Below are positions 45,850-56,774 of a DNA stretch of 64,000 nt, piece by piece (within the stretch, counting starts at the first letter, position 1; each line of letters opens with the position of its first letter). The notes beneath the pieces were generated by a model. The model was given only the letters and a program-made list of their open reading frames with translations. It was not told where the DNA came from and did no database searches. The stretch lies in assembly GCA_039654915.1 (NCBI GenBank), contig CM077599.1, positions 26,411,501 to 26,475,500 of the forward strand, read 5' to 3'. Source of the stretch: Aquilaria yunnanensis. Lineage: Eukaryota > Streptophyta > Magnoliopsida > Malvales > Thymelaeaceae. Both the position numbers and the translations under genes were made by a program.

Positions 45850-47215
45850 GATCATCATTAAAAAATATGTTGGGAATTGGCATCTCAAATTCAATAAGTG
45901 AAGGGCTTGTTTGGCCATTAGGCCAATTCCTTTATGAAATTGCCAAGTTAGCGGAATCTTATTATAGCATGATTTCGGCTTAATGGCTTGGAAATAAAAT
46001 CGGCTAATCTTGTATGCACATGGTATGAAATAAGCTTGTTCCTATGATGTCTTGGAGCAAATTGAGATAACTAGGTTGCACGATTATATTTCCTTGCGTG
46101 GTGTAAATTGAGATGATTGGCTGAGGCTTGCCAATTGCTACTAGTGTTAGTGGTGTTGGGATCTTCAGACTTTGTTTGTACTTTACTACCTATTTTTGTT
46201 ATTGATTATGTTTCTTCTTTTAGAAAAAAAAAAAAAGGTTTGGTGTGTATTCTATGTATAGCCATATTTTGTGACGGAAAAAAATTTGAGGCAAAAAAAT
46301 TGTGAGGAGACAAAATGTGAGACAATGGTTGAGAGTGGCTTGCCCAGTGCTAGGGAAGACAAATACATGCTATTGTGGAGAGTTCTATATGATGCAAGAG
46401 TACCTGTGAAACCCTTATACCCTCATTATTTTGCATGTGTTTAATCTCTCATCCTCAATAATAGAGTGAAATTATCAGAGGGATCATGAATGTAGGCATA
46501 TTGTGGAGAAGCTGAATCACATTAAAATATTATGTCTTGATTTGTGTGTTTGTGGGTGTGTGAACGGCACTAGAACGCATTAGATCAGTGTAAGCATAGC
46601 CCCAGTCTCAGTAGTGGTATCAAAGCTGACAATTATTCTTGGCAGATAAAGTGTGCAAGGTGAGCAGAGTCCAACCAGTGTCATTCTCATTGAGCTACAT
46701 CCAATTGTCTGTGATGATTCCTTGGCAAGATGGAATATGGAGTGGAAATCCCTTGCCAAGGTGGCATGCAAATGATAAGAAATCAGCTTCTCCGTTCGTT
46801 GTCTTGGAGACCAAATTGAGATAATTAGGTTGTACAATTCTATTTCCTTGTGTGGTCTAAATTAGGGTTTGGTGTACAACTTATTTATAGGTGTATTTTG
46901 TAAGGGAAAAATCGGACTGAGAGAAAAATTGTGGAGGGGCAAGTGTGAAGGCGAGGTTGAGAAAGATTTGTCTTGAGTTGAGGATGATAATTAGACGCTC
47001 TTAGCCCAATGTGGTGAGAGAATACCTGTAAGATCCTTGAATACTAATTTTATATGCATGTAATCTCTTATCCTCAATAGTGAAGTAAAATAATCAGATG
47101 AATTATATATGTAGGCTTATGATAAAGAATCTATACCATATAAAAATATCGTGTGTGTTGATTTAATGTTTTGTTTCCCATCACGTGGGTATATAAATGA
47201 TATTAGAGCACATCA
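45850..47215 (+). mobile_element. two tandem copia-like LTR remnants, each followed by an iMet-type primer-binding site
   Basis: Two diverged direct copies are seen: about 46015-46630 and about 46765-47215. Shared phrases include cttggag(c/a)(c)aaattgagataa(c/t)taggttg, atttccttg(c/t)gtggt and aatctct(c/t)atcctcaata(a/g)t. At 46613-46627 tagtggtatcaaagc and at 47192-47206 aatgatattagagca both resemble tggtatcagagc, the priming site complementary to initiator-Met tRNA. No gag-pol lies between or after them. The first copy has about 130 extra bp (46115-46245). The likely origin is unequal recombination between LTRs of copia elements. Confidence 0.6.
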
Positions 47216-48279
47216 GATCGACAAGCCCTACCCGCAGATTAAGCATTATTCTAGTGTCAATCAAAACCTAGTTGCTCACTTGCAAATCAAAGAAACCTGA
47301 AAGAGTAGTAATTACACTGAAGCCCCCTAGAATTTCAATATGTTGTTGAGATTTGCTGATAGTTACTTCACCCCATTAACGTTGTCTAACATGCAAAGGG
47401 AGAATAGGTTTTCAAACTTCAGTGGATAATAGAATTGCCAGCAAAGGTCAACAAAGTTTGTGTATTTATCCAGGAAAAGGGCACTTCACAATTCATTTCG
47501 TGAAGAAAAGAAAAAAAGAATGACATAACAAACATGAACGTCTTTTTATGATAAACTTGTTACCATCCATCTGATTATATAATACAGTTGAGGGTCCCTT
47601 TTTCTGGAAAAAAGAATATGCTTACATGTGTTTTATATCAAGGCATGCATTTCTCAGGAAGATTTAATAATTAGCTTGTCTATATATATCAAATGAAAAG
47701 ACTAGATATATATGCCTTTATCCTTCTCATTATATTCTCGTCCTCTCCAAATTCTGTGCCTCATTTGTTATGTGAATTAGTGTATTAAAATGAAATGAAA
47801 AAAAAAAAAACAAAATCTCTCTTGTACTGTAATGGAGCAAATATGCAGTATACCCTAAATGATACCCAGCAAATTTTTCTATGAGCGAATGCCTGTAGAT
47901 GAAAAAAATCAAAGTTTACATATGGTGATGGATCATAACCCATCACGCCCGGCACAATTTAAGTGTTCGGGATACTAAATCCGGTGTGCCGGGTTTAAGT
48001 CCCCCCCCCCCCCCCCAATCTTATGAAAATGCCTTCAATGCTGATTTGGCTGCTTTTTTAGCTAAGATATTTGTCACACATTTGTCACACATCGTTCCCT
48101 TTTCTTTAATATAGATATTGTATAGTTAATTCTAAGTACAAAAAAAAATTAGGCTCTCCAAACCATATATTTATTGCTTGTTTGGGTGGAGGTATTAGAG
48201 CCGACGGTTTACCTGAGTCGTGACCAATGCAAGGTGTGGCTTTCATGAATCCCATGGTACTCCGATGACCCGCTTCACT
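47216..48279. other. intergenic
   Basis: No gene is seen. An inverted pair cccggcac...gtgccggg (47949-47991) leads into a run of 16 C (48001-48016). Confidence 0.45.
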
Positions 48280-48590
48280 CAATTTAACTTACTAATTTTT
48301 ATTCTTATGTATTTTTTACTTAAAACTAATTTTAATTAAAATTCAATATTATGTAACTACAATAATTTATTGAAAATATAACTTTTGTAATCTTATTAAG
48401 TTTTTATAAATTTTTCTAATTTAAGTCATTAAAGAGAAAAAATTTATAAAAATTTAATAACATCTTGAAATTTACTTTCAACTAAATTATTGTATCTACA
48501 TAATATTGATTTTCAAATGAAATTAGTTTCAAGTTAAAAAGATAAAAAATATAAATAAATTAGTTGACTTAAGTCAAAATAAATTGATTC
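48280..48590. mobile_element. foldback MITE, AT-rich
   Basis: The left arm ttacttaaaactaatttta...caatattatgtaactacaataattta is repeated in inverse orientation on the right (taaattattgtatctacataatattga...aaattagtttcaagttaaa). The arms are about 130 bp each, leaving almost no loop. A single-arm relative lies at 40495-40610. The exact ends and duplication were not fixed. Confidence 0.65.
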
Positions 48591-49376
48591 TTATTTTAGT
48601 GTGACTTAATCTGGTAATGAAGGAATAATAAAAAATATATGATTTTGCAGCTTAAGTTTTTAAATTCAAGGAAGACGAACACCATATGTTTGTTGTTTAC
48701 TTGGGTCGACATATATGGATGGACCGCTAATTTGGAAAAAATAGACACTTCTCCACGTATCTTTTTTATCAAATTAAAATACGAATATGCCATCGGTTTC
48801 TCTTGACCAAAAATAACAATTTTCGGCTAACCTTTGTTTTCCCTATATATGTGTGTGTGTAGAAATAGAGCTATTGAAACGAAGAAACAAGGTAAAGACA
48901 GGATCTGTCTATGGAAATTAGGACAAATTTAAGAGCATATTTTTCAGCTGGTCGGTCAGATTACTATTCTCTTTCTATTGTACATATTCCAAGCACCCAA
49001 AACAAGAACTACCAGTGATCGCCCATCACGAATATATATATGCTGAATTGCAGCTTTTTGCTTTTTTATTATATTAACATTTCTCTTTTTTTTGTTTTCA
49101 TTTTTTATGGATTGGATCCAACTTATTTTCACACCACAAATTTCCTGACAATTTTTATTCCATTTTGACCACCTTGCTAAATCTTGGCATTTCTTTAAAA
49201 AAAAAAAATTTCCTTAAACCGCACAATTCCTCTCTCTCTCTCTTCTTTTGACTATTTTATCAAATGAATTGATTTTCTGCGCTGGGCTTAGGATCGTTCG
49301 CTCTTTAACTAATTAGACGAACAACAGCAATTTATTGTCTCATGTTTGAAAATTTAATAAGTTGAGCAACAATACA
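48591..49376. other. intergenic, AT-rich, no gene seen
   Basis: A (gt)n tract lies near 48847-48860 and a (ct)n tract near 49231-49243. Nothing else is recognised. Confidence 0.45.
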
Positions 49377-50090
49377 TTTATTTTTTGAGGTAAAACATAA
49401 TTTATTAACTAGACTGAAAGTGGAGAATCAAACCACAAGGGATATGAACGAGGTTAATAAAGATGGCCAATAACAAAGTTCTATACAGGCAACTAAATAT
49501 GCATTGATATTTAAAATGCATGAGACACAAACAAAGGAATAAGACTCAAAACAAGAAACTAAACACCTGCCATCCATCACAACACCAAAGGGACAAAGCT
49601 ATGGCCCACTCCAATCTTGCAACTCCCTAACAATGACAGTAGCATTGAACTCATTAGTCACTTATTGACAAGCCCTCACTTTAACCTCACACAAACCGTA
49701 AAAGATGGCTAGGGCATCCACTAGCGATGCTTGATGACTCCATTGATCAAAAGAGTGTGAGAAAATGTGGAGACGAAAGGCTAATGAGTTATAGAATATA
49801 ATACCAACTGAACTCTGATAAAGGTAAGAAGAAATTGCCGCATCCACATTAAACTTTATACGGCCTAAAAGAGGAGGTGATGATGAAGGTGGCACAGATA
49901 ATCCCTCCGATGGGTGGTCCAATCCCTCCCAACTTGATGTCCACGCCTTGATTGCCTCGGCCAACCTGGCAGGAGTGTAGCATTTGTACTTGTGCATGAC
50001 CTTGTTATAATTCCACCAAAGAAACCATCCCAAAACCATGATGAAACCACCCCCATTAAGACACACTAGCTAAGAACCACAACAATACAT
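49377..50090 (-). pseudogene. LINE 3' fragment with RNase H-like domain
   Basis: The minus-strand frame 50066-49662 reads GWFLWWNYNKVMH, then a linker, GRIKFNVDAAIS and SLVDALAIFYGL. This is the layout of the RNase H-like (RVT_3) domain at the C-terminus of plant LINE polyproteins; the N-VDAA motif carries a catalytic Asp. The 3' end (about 49377-49410, minus strand aataaattatgttttacctc) is a typical LINE tail. The upstream RT is missing, so it is a truncated copy. Confidence 0.7.
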
Positions 50091-51060
50091 ATATGTTCTA
50101 TCGAAAATGAAAAAGACTTATTAATAAAAGTAGAGGACACAAATTTATCTCAAAGAAAAATATGATGAAATAAACACCCAAACCACTAAAGCTTAAAAGA
50201 TCAAACTCCCAAAAACCCAAAGGATCAAACTCCCAAAACACAAGACTCAACTTCAAAAGAAACAGATTTAAGTCCACAAGAAGCCCACCTACAGAACCCC
50301 ACCCTAGAACCCTTGAAGGCAGGCCTACTTTAGAGGAAAGAAGAACATGAGGCTCCTTTTTATAACGATTTCTCCAAGGATGATGGAATACCCCTATAAT
50401 ACTAGCTATATCCTCCTTGCCTGAACCCCTTTTTCTCCTATCATAATTAATGTTGCTCTCTAATCTTTTAAGCTCCCGATTTATGTCTATCCTTTTTGCT
50501 GCACGACCTTTTTACTATGAGATGAACTCTTCAACATCTATCTTTTTTTATCCACTTGCCTAACAAATTCAATGGCTAGGTCTTTAAACTCATCAAAAGT
50601 AAACCATGCTAGTTTGCTCACTTTTTTTATTCAGCCCAAGGGAATACACTTGACTATAAAGAATTGTCGCCAAAACCAACACACACACACCCTCAACAAC
50701 TTGAAACACACATAAAGATATAATGTCATTACCAAATTCGTTGCCTTGGATTTGGTTTTTCACCTTAATTCCTAAACTGAAATCCAAAATATGAATTATT
50801 GCCAATTGGAGCACCTTGTGATCTTGAGATCCAATGACTACTTCTCTTCCAATAATCTTAGAGCAAGAATACATTCATGAATATGCTAATTACGTTGGAA
50901 CACTGTTTTCTTTTTCTTTTTTTTCCCCCCATTTTTTTTTATAAAAATGTATGAGAGTTTTACTTTCAATTGGTTTTTCTTGGCCAAGTGAAATTGCCAC
51001 CATGGATATTGAAGATGAAAACTATTCAATTAATTTTTGTAATTAATTGAGTTTCTTGTG
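50091..51060 (-). other. unidentified retroelement-like remnant
   Basis: On the minus strand several frames carry ordinary amino-acid composition. One frame holds YDRRKRGSGKEDIASI and then FHHPWRNRYKKEP (about 50440-50350); another is 50874-50593. It ends at 50100-50140 with an A/T-rich 3'-like tail (aataagtctttttcattttc). It resembles the gag-like part of a LINE or a retro-copied transcript, without a recognisable domain. Confidence 0.3.
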
Positions 51061-51700
51061 TTTATTAAATGTGGAGGTGATCAAATCAATTTTTCTATTT
51101 GAACTGAGACTGAATAGACCGATTAAGTTGGAAAAACTGATATAAAAAAAAATTGAATAGCAATTCAATATTTTGGCTCTTACTTCGGATAACTGAATTC
51201 TACAAGTAGAAACATAACATTCTCAAACATCCAGTCACCTTAGTCCTAATGATTACATCCAATCTCAAACATCCATTCCAAAGATCCCAAAAATATTCTC
51301 AAACATTCATTACATAAGAAATTGTTTACAAACCCATATAATTAAATGACATTGCCTCACTAGTGAAAAATCGAAACACATGAAACATAATACAAACCAT
51401 TATGAAAGCTGACTAAGGGTAGTGCGGCTAGGCTGAGGTTGCACTATTACTGTTAACACGGCACAAATGTTAGAATTAGACGTAAACATAACATAACTCT
51501 AAGAAAAAAAACACTTAACCAAACATCATACTTAAACTTTCCGTAAAATAATCCAAGATTGAAGGACCTAATGTCACTTTGGAAATATATAAGATAAATA
51601 AATAGAGAAAAAATGTTAAATCATAAACATATTTCAAGAAATTTAATCTTAAACTAATGCTATTTTAAGTTTTAACAAGTACCTTTCTTCAAGTTTTTCA
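51061..51700. other. 3' part of the hAT element, non-coding
   Basis: The stretch holds words such as gtggaggtgatcaaatcaa, ttgaactgagactgaatagaccgatt and aactgatata, like the ggggtgagcaaaaccgaaccga-type ends of hAT elements near 51071. I take it as the distal end of the hAT copy whose gene lies at 51735-54812. No duplication was identified. Confidence 0.35.
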
Positions 51701-53028
51701 ATCTCCCTTACGTCCTCTTCAACACCGACAAGGATCATTTACCTTGACAGTAAATCAGAGCTTGCACTATCTTAGCAGTCAATCAACTCGTACAAGCATA
51801 AAAAACTCTTACTTCAATGCTAAATATTGATTCAAATGCAACAGTAAATATAATGATAGTTGACACGCCATTGGTCATTTCACTAAGGATAGGCAAATAT
51901 CCACTATTCAATTCCACCATCATAAGATATCAAATTCATCATAATTAAGTTCTCATTATTCAAATATTTAACCGAGTATGAAAATTTTCATCATTTCCCA
52001 TCAATGATTTGAACTTCTTTTCCTTTCCATTGAAATTAGCCCTTTCTTGTATTTAGGTATGGTTTTTCTAGAGTCAGCTTCCTTATTTGTATTACTTGAA
52101 TTTGGTTTCAATTGTTGTTCATATCAACTAAACATCTCATTCAAAGAATCTTTAACATTTTGGGTTACCCGAACCCCCACATCTTACTTAGAATAATACA
52201 TATCATTCAAAATAAACTCAACATACTTTAATGACATATGTCAAGGACAATAATAATGTATATCAATATATTCATCTTCCCAGCATTGCCCCAATATTTT
52301 TTTATATTTTTCCTTCATCTTTGAATCCATAAAGGTAAAATCAACGTTCTCACTCGCTTGCCATTCTTGTTAAAGGCCATGCACTTCATAAATATTATGG
52401 AAAAAGGTAATGGATGTAACATACAATGAACCATGAATCCTACAAGTCAACTCATAAAATTTTTCTAGAATTGTGACATATCTTCTCACATTAAACCAAT
52501 CAACATCTGCAAGCAACTTAGTTCTCTATTTTAGTTCAGGTTCGAAAAAGGGTCTTCCCTAGCACATTCCTCAAAAGGCTTCTCAAATTTTTGGGCAACA
52601 TTCAACATCATACAAATAAAATTTCACCTAGTATTGACATCTAAGCGCAACAAATATTTCCTGTCAATTTTCCCCCTTTCAACACATTTTTGGAACTTAG
52701 AATATCTATGTGGAGATTGTCTCAAAAACTTAACAACAACTTGAATCATTGACAAAAAATCATGAAGCTCTTTTAATTCATTAATAATAATGGGATTAAC
52801 GATATGTGTTATGCATCTCATATGCACTTACTTGCAACTGATAACTCTTGTACCCCATATGTTGATTTTCATTTCAAGAACTCAAGTGCTACATTATTTG
52901 AACTAACATTGTCAGCGGTGATAATGAATATCCTATCAATGCCCTAGTTAGGGAGATAATTTTCAAGACCCTTCTAATAGCCTCATGCTTAAGGCTGGTT
53001 ATTGGACAAAAGGCAATATATTTTTGTG

Positions 53029-53780
53029 CAGTGGCATAGCCAGGATTTTCTTCATATGGGGCTAATAATATATAAAATTGGACCATAGAAAAAAGTTACT
53101 ATTTTTAATTAAAGGATAGTTAAACAAATAAAATAATTAAATCATATGAAAACCTAGATATATTTTTTTATTTAGAAAACTTGAGTTGCACCCAGTGCTC
53201 TCTTACTTCAACAAAATCATCCAAAATTAAATATAAACTAAAAGTCTCAGCAATGTTTTTTTTTTTTTCAATATACAAAACTAGACTATTACCAAGAAAT
53301 TCATCATCCATTTTATTGCATAATCTATTTTTCATAATTTTTATTGCTGAAAATGCACATTTAGTACTTGTGATAGATACTAAAAAGTCAAGACAAGATA
53401 GATTAATCTATCAACAAGAAGATATTGGTTTGCTTTTTCTTTTTTCTATTAAGCCTTTGACATAGTTCAACAATAAAAGACAACTCCCCCAAGTATGAAT
53501 AATTTAGTACATTAACTTGAAAATGTTTCAATTGAAACTCCAAAATATCTATTTCTTGCTCTACAAAATCAAGATGAAACTAATTAACAAATAACAATAT
53601 TTTGTCATACCCAACAACCCATTTCAGATTTACTGTTTAAATATAATAGAAAATAAAATTAAAATAAATAAAGTGAATTAAGAAACAAATTAACAAAAAA
53701 TGTCAAAAAAGAAAACAATCTCACATTTGAATATTGGTATTAGAAGTTGGCCAAAACCCGAACTTACTAATTAGCACAAC
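53029..53780 (-). mobile_element. second hAT fragment (TTF-type) nested in the hAT pseudogene
   Basis: The left end cagtggcatagccaggat (53029) is a hAT-like terminus. The 8-mer tttttgtg lies immediately outside at 53021-53028 and again at 53781-53788 (with ca following in both), fitting an 8-bp hAT duplication. On the minus strand 53640-53181 encodes the C-terminal dimerisation part of a TTF-type (ZMYM1-like) transposase: EQEIDILEFQLKHF, ELSFIVELCQRLI, then KCAFSAIKIMKNRLCNKM and LVLYIEKKK. Frames are shifted and stopped. No matching terminus is seen at 53780, so only part of the element is recognisable. Confidence 0.7.
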
Positions 53781-53789
53781 TTTTTGTGC

Positions 53790-53835
53790 ATCTCTCACTC
53801 ACTCACTCACTCTCACTCACTCACTCACTCACACA

Positions 53836-53884
<49 letters not shown>
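53790..53884. repeat. compound microsatellite (CACT)n (CT)n (TA)n
   Basis: A run of ctcactcactc units passes into (ct)n and then into about 17 (ta) units. It directly abuts the right copy of the 8-mer flanking the nested hAT fragment. Confidence 0.95.
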
Positions 53885-53886
<2 letters not shown>

Positions 53887-54812
53887 GCCTAAGAAAGGTT
53901 GCAACTCTAACACTGACAGAAAGGTCATTAAGGATTTTGTAATTTTATTTGGCCATAAGGGAAAATTCATCTTGCTTTAGTTAGCCTATAAATTTGTTTA
54001 TTGGACTATGAAAATATGCAATACATGCTTAGCTTTTATCATGATAAAATTAGCCCAACCTTTAACTAAAATAACCCAAATTTTTCACAATGTATTTAGC
54101 TTTGTCGGTGTTCATGTGCAATTTCTAACTTCTCTATATATGAAATGGGCAGTAAAACATATGTAATTAACTTTTTGTATAAAGTCCATGTATCAGTGAT
54201 GAGACTAATCCTCTAGGATGTATTCTTTAACAACTCTTTCGAATGTCTCTTATCATCTAAACATCACTCAAAGAAATCTCTAGCTACAGTATGTCTTGAT
54301 GGGATATTAATTACGACAAGTAACATTCATTAAGTGTCTAAATCCTTCATTTTCTGTATGCTTGACAGGTAATTCATCAACAATTTATATAAAAGCAATA
54401 TCTCTTCATAATGTCTTGATCAAACTTCCAAAATCTTAGTCTCCCCTTCTTCATTTGTATCACCAAATACCAATTAAGACTACCTTCATTCTTGGTGTTT
54501 AGGACAAGAATTGTCATGATTCCTAAGAGAACTAATGTCATTTCCTTTAGAATGACCACCTTGCATCTCTTATAGTACTTACATTTAGCTTTATACTCCT
54601 TTTTTTAGTTATTAACTTATCAAATTGGTCCTACACACATGACCTTGGCTGCATTTGCTTTCTCTTCTTTGATATGTGTTTTCTAGAAACTCCTAATGTT
54701 CCTACAACCTCTCCCTTACATTTTGTGGTTGGACAGGATCAATAGGGATAGAATCAATAACACTGTCTAATTCTGACAAATTAGACCCACCACGACTTCC
54801 TCAAGAAACCAT

Positions 54813-56774
54813 CTGCTAGCCAACAGCAATTAACCAAATAAGGGACAAGAAGTATAACTCGAGAAGGATATATTGTAGGGCACAAGCAAACATAAAAAAA
54901 TGGCAGTATAGTTAAAAAAAACATTCAATTTGGAAGAGCATGAATCACCATGCAACAATGTAGACTTGCACAGATCTCATAAGCTAATGAAAGATACTGA
55001 ATGAAACAAATTCTCATCAGTTCTTTGTATAGAGAGACCAGCAGATGAAGTATGTTTGTCTGAATTGATGCACAAAGTCAAGGTCAAACACAATATAGAT
55101 TGCCAGGATCTAGATAATACTCACCCTTGTATTGACACAAGGTCATGTCTGTTAGTTTACTTGCAGAGTAGAACCATAGGCTTATTCATTTAGCAAGTAA
55201 AAAAAGTACGAAACTACTTCGGAAAAAAAATCAAGAACTGAGTGCAGAAACAGAAACTCAAAGTACCTCAAAGCTCAAGGCCGGGATTCACCACTAGACC
55301 TCATAGAAGCCAAACTGAAATTCCTTATGTAAACTAACACTAGACAATGGTTCCGTTTGAAACTATGAAATTGAAAACCCATTAGAGACTTGTTGGCATG
55401 CAAAACCTGGTTTAAGAAATCCAATATGGTATGATTTCATAAATAACATGTTTTGGAAACATGAGCAACTAAAGCAAACACTAAAACTGAAATCACTTGT
55501 TCAGCAGAGAGATGAGCTCAGTTTTGCTGAATTACAAGATAATTTCCATACTCACAGAGATATACAAAATGGGTCACTCTAGCCATCTCAAGCTTCTATT
55601 AGAGCAATGCAGAAGAATAACTTCCTAGAGACAATATTGTTTCCGAGGTTAACATGTAGTTTAGGATTCCAAATACGAAGATGCATTGTAGGAGTGAAGC
55701 AAACCTCTCAATCACTTATTGAACATTCTTTACAAGAATCTTGTACATGCCAAATGCATAAAACGCATGTCCTGGAATGTTACTTCAAAAATTAGAACAA
55801 ACAAGACCTTATATCTAGGCTGAAGGACATACACATACAAGAAACATTGGCTCCAAACTGCCATGGGATGAACACTTCCAGCCAAGGCCATCAGATTTTA
55901 GAATCTTACGATTTTACGATCCAAAATGGGAAAACCGTCAGTTAAATTTTACAATTACAATCCTGATTTCAACAGCTCTACTTCCACCAATTGGACTGAA
56001 ATAATTAGACTCACTCAACGGACCGCAACGGTTATAAACAATCCGCCAGGTGCATCAGTCATGCAACAAAAGGAGCCGATTTGATCAAAATCAGCAGTTT
56101 ACAACTTGTAGCCTGAGGAGAGTGAAGATTATTACGATTCTGTTAAAGGCGATGAAGCCGCAGCAATTTAACATGAAAGATTGATCACCGTAAAAGCAGA
56201 ACGATGACAAGGAGGATGAAGAATCAATCGACCTAGATCAATGAGAGCAACCCACACTAGTTCATTTCCACAAGTCCAAACATTGGGTTACAAAACTAGG
56301 TATTGCAAATACAAATCACGGAACTTCAACGGCCAATTCCAGAAGAAGCGAAGATTTGCGTAAACTGGCAATCATATTACAAGATGTCAAGACCCCACTT
56401 TCACTATACACTGGCTACCCACAAACCACACCGCCTACATTAATCCTACGCACAAGTTACCACCCCAACTTCTACTTAGCTGTCACTCATTCCTAAATTC
56501 ATCGTCTGAAGACGTACGAAATTTCATCACATATTACCTACAGAAATCACCCTCTAAAACTGTCACAAATCAAATTTCTTAGCTAATGGGAGATCCAACA
56601 CAACTAGCTGCAGTATTACGACAATGAGCATGGACCCATGTCTGTCATGGCGAAAGCAAAGCTGGGGTTTTCTTTCAGCCCCTTACCGGATGCATGCCGG
56701 AGAATTCAAGTAGCAACACCAACATTGCTTGCTCTAAACATGTCCACGCCAGAAATTTGAGTAGCAAAGGCAGC
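54813..56774. other. intergenic and LHW 3' region
   Basis: 54813-55900 would include the 5' part of the outer hAT element; its terminus was not found. 56400-56774 is of mixed composition and probably contains the LHW 3' UTR. The short open frame at 55607-55795 is not recognisable. No RNA gene seen. Confidence 0.4.

Larger units (their letters stand above)
51735..54812 (-). pseudogene. RICESLEEPER/DAYSLEEPER-type hAT transposase, interrupted and broken
   Basis: Leftward from ATG 54810-54812, the frame fragments give a BED zinc finger (AKCKYYKRCK...SSLRNHDNSCPKH, about 54620-54480). These are followed by IPSRHTVARDFFE and LITDTWT (about 54330-54190), then KYIAFCPITSLKHEAI (about 53020-52970), IDRIFIITADNVSSNNVALEFLK (52935-52865), RCITHIVN...KFLRQSPHR and LDVNTR (52815-52625), VGVRVTQNVKDSLNEMF (near 52170-52120) and the dimerisation tail LTAKIVQALI (near 51780). 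The order matches plant hAT transposases. Damage: a stop as codon 4, several internal stops and frameshifts, and an insertion of about 1.07 kb between HFI (about 54140) and KYIAF (about 53025). Confidence 0.82.

Noticed and set aside
53181..53465. 94-codon plus-strand frame
   Set aside because: It is the antisense shadow of the TTF-type transposase dimerisation region.
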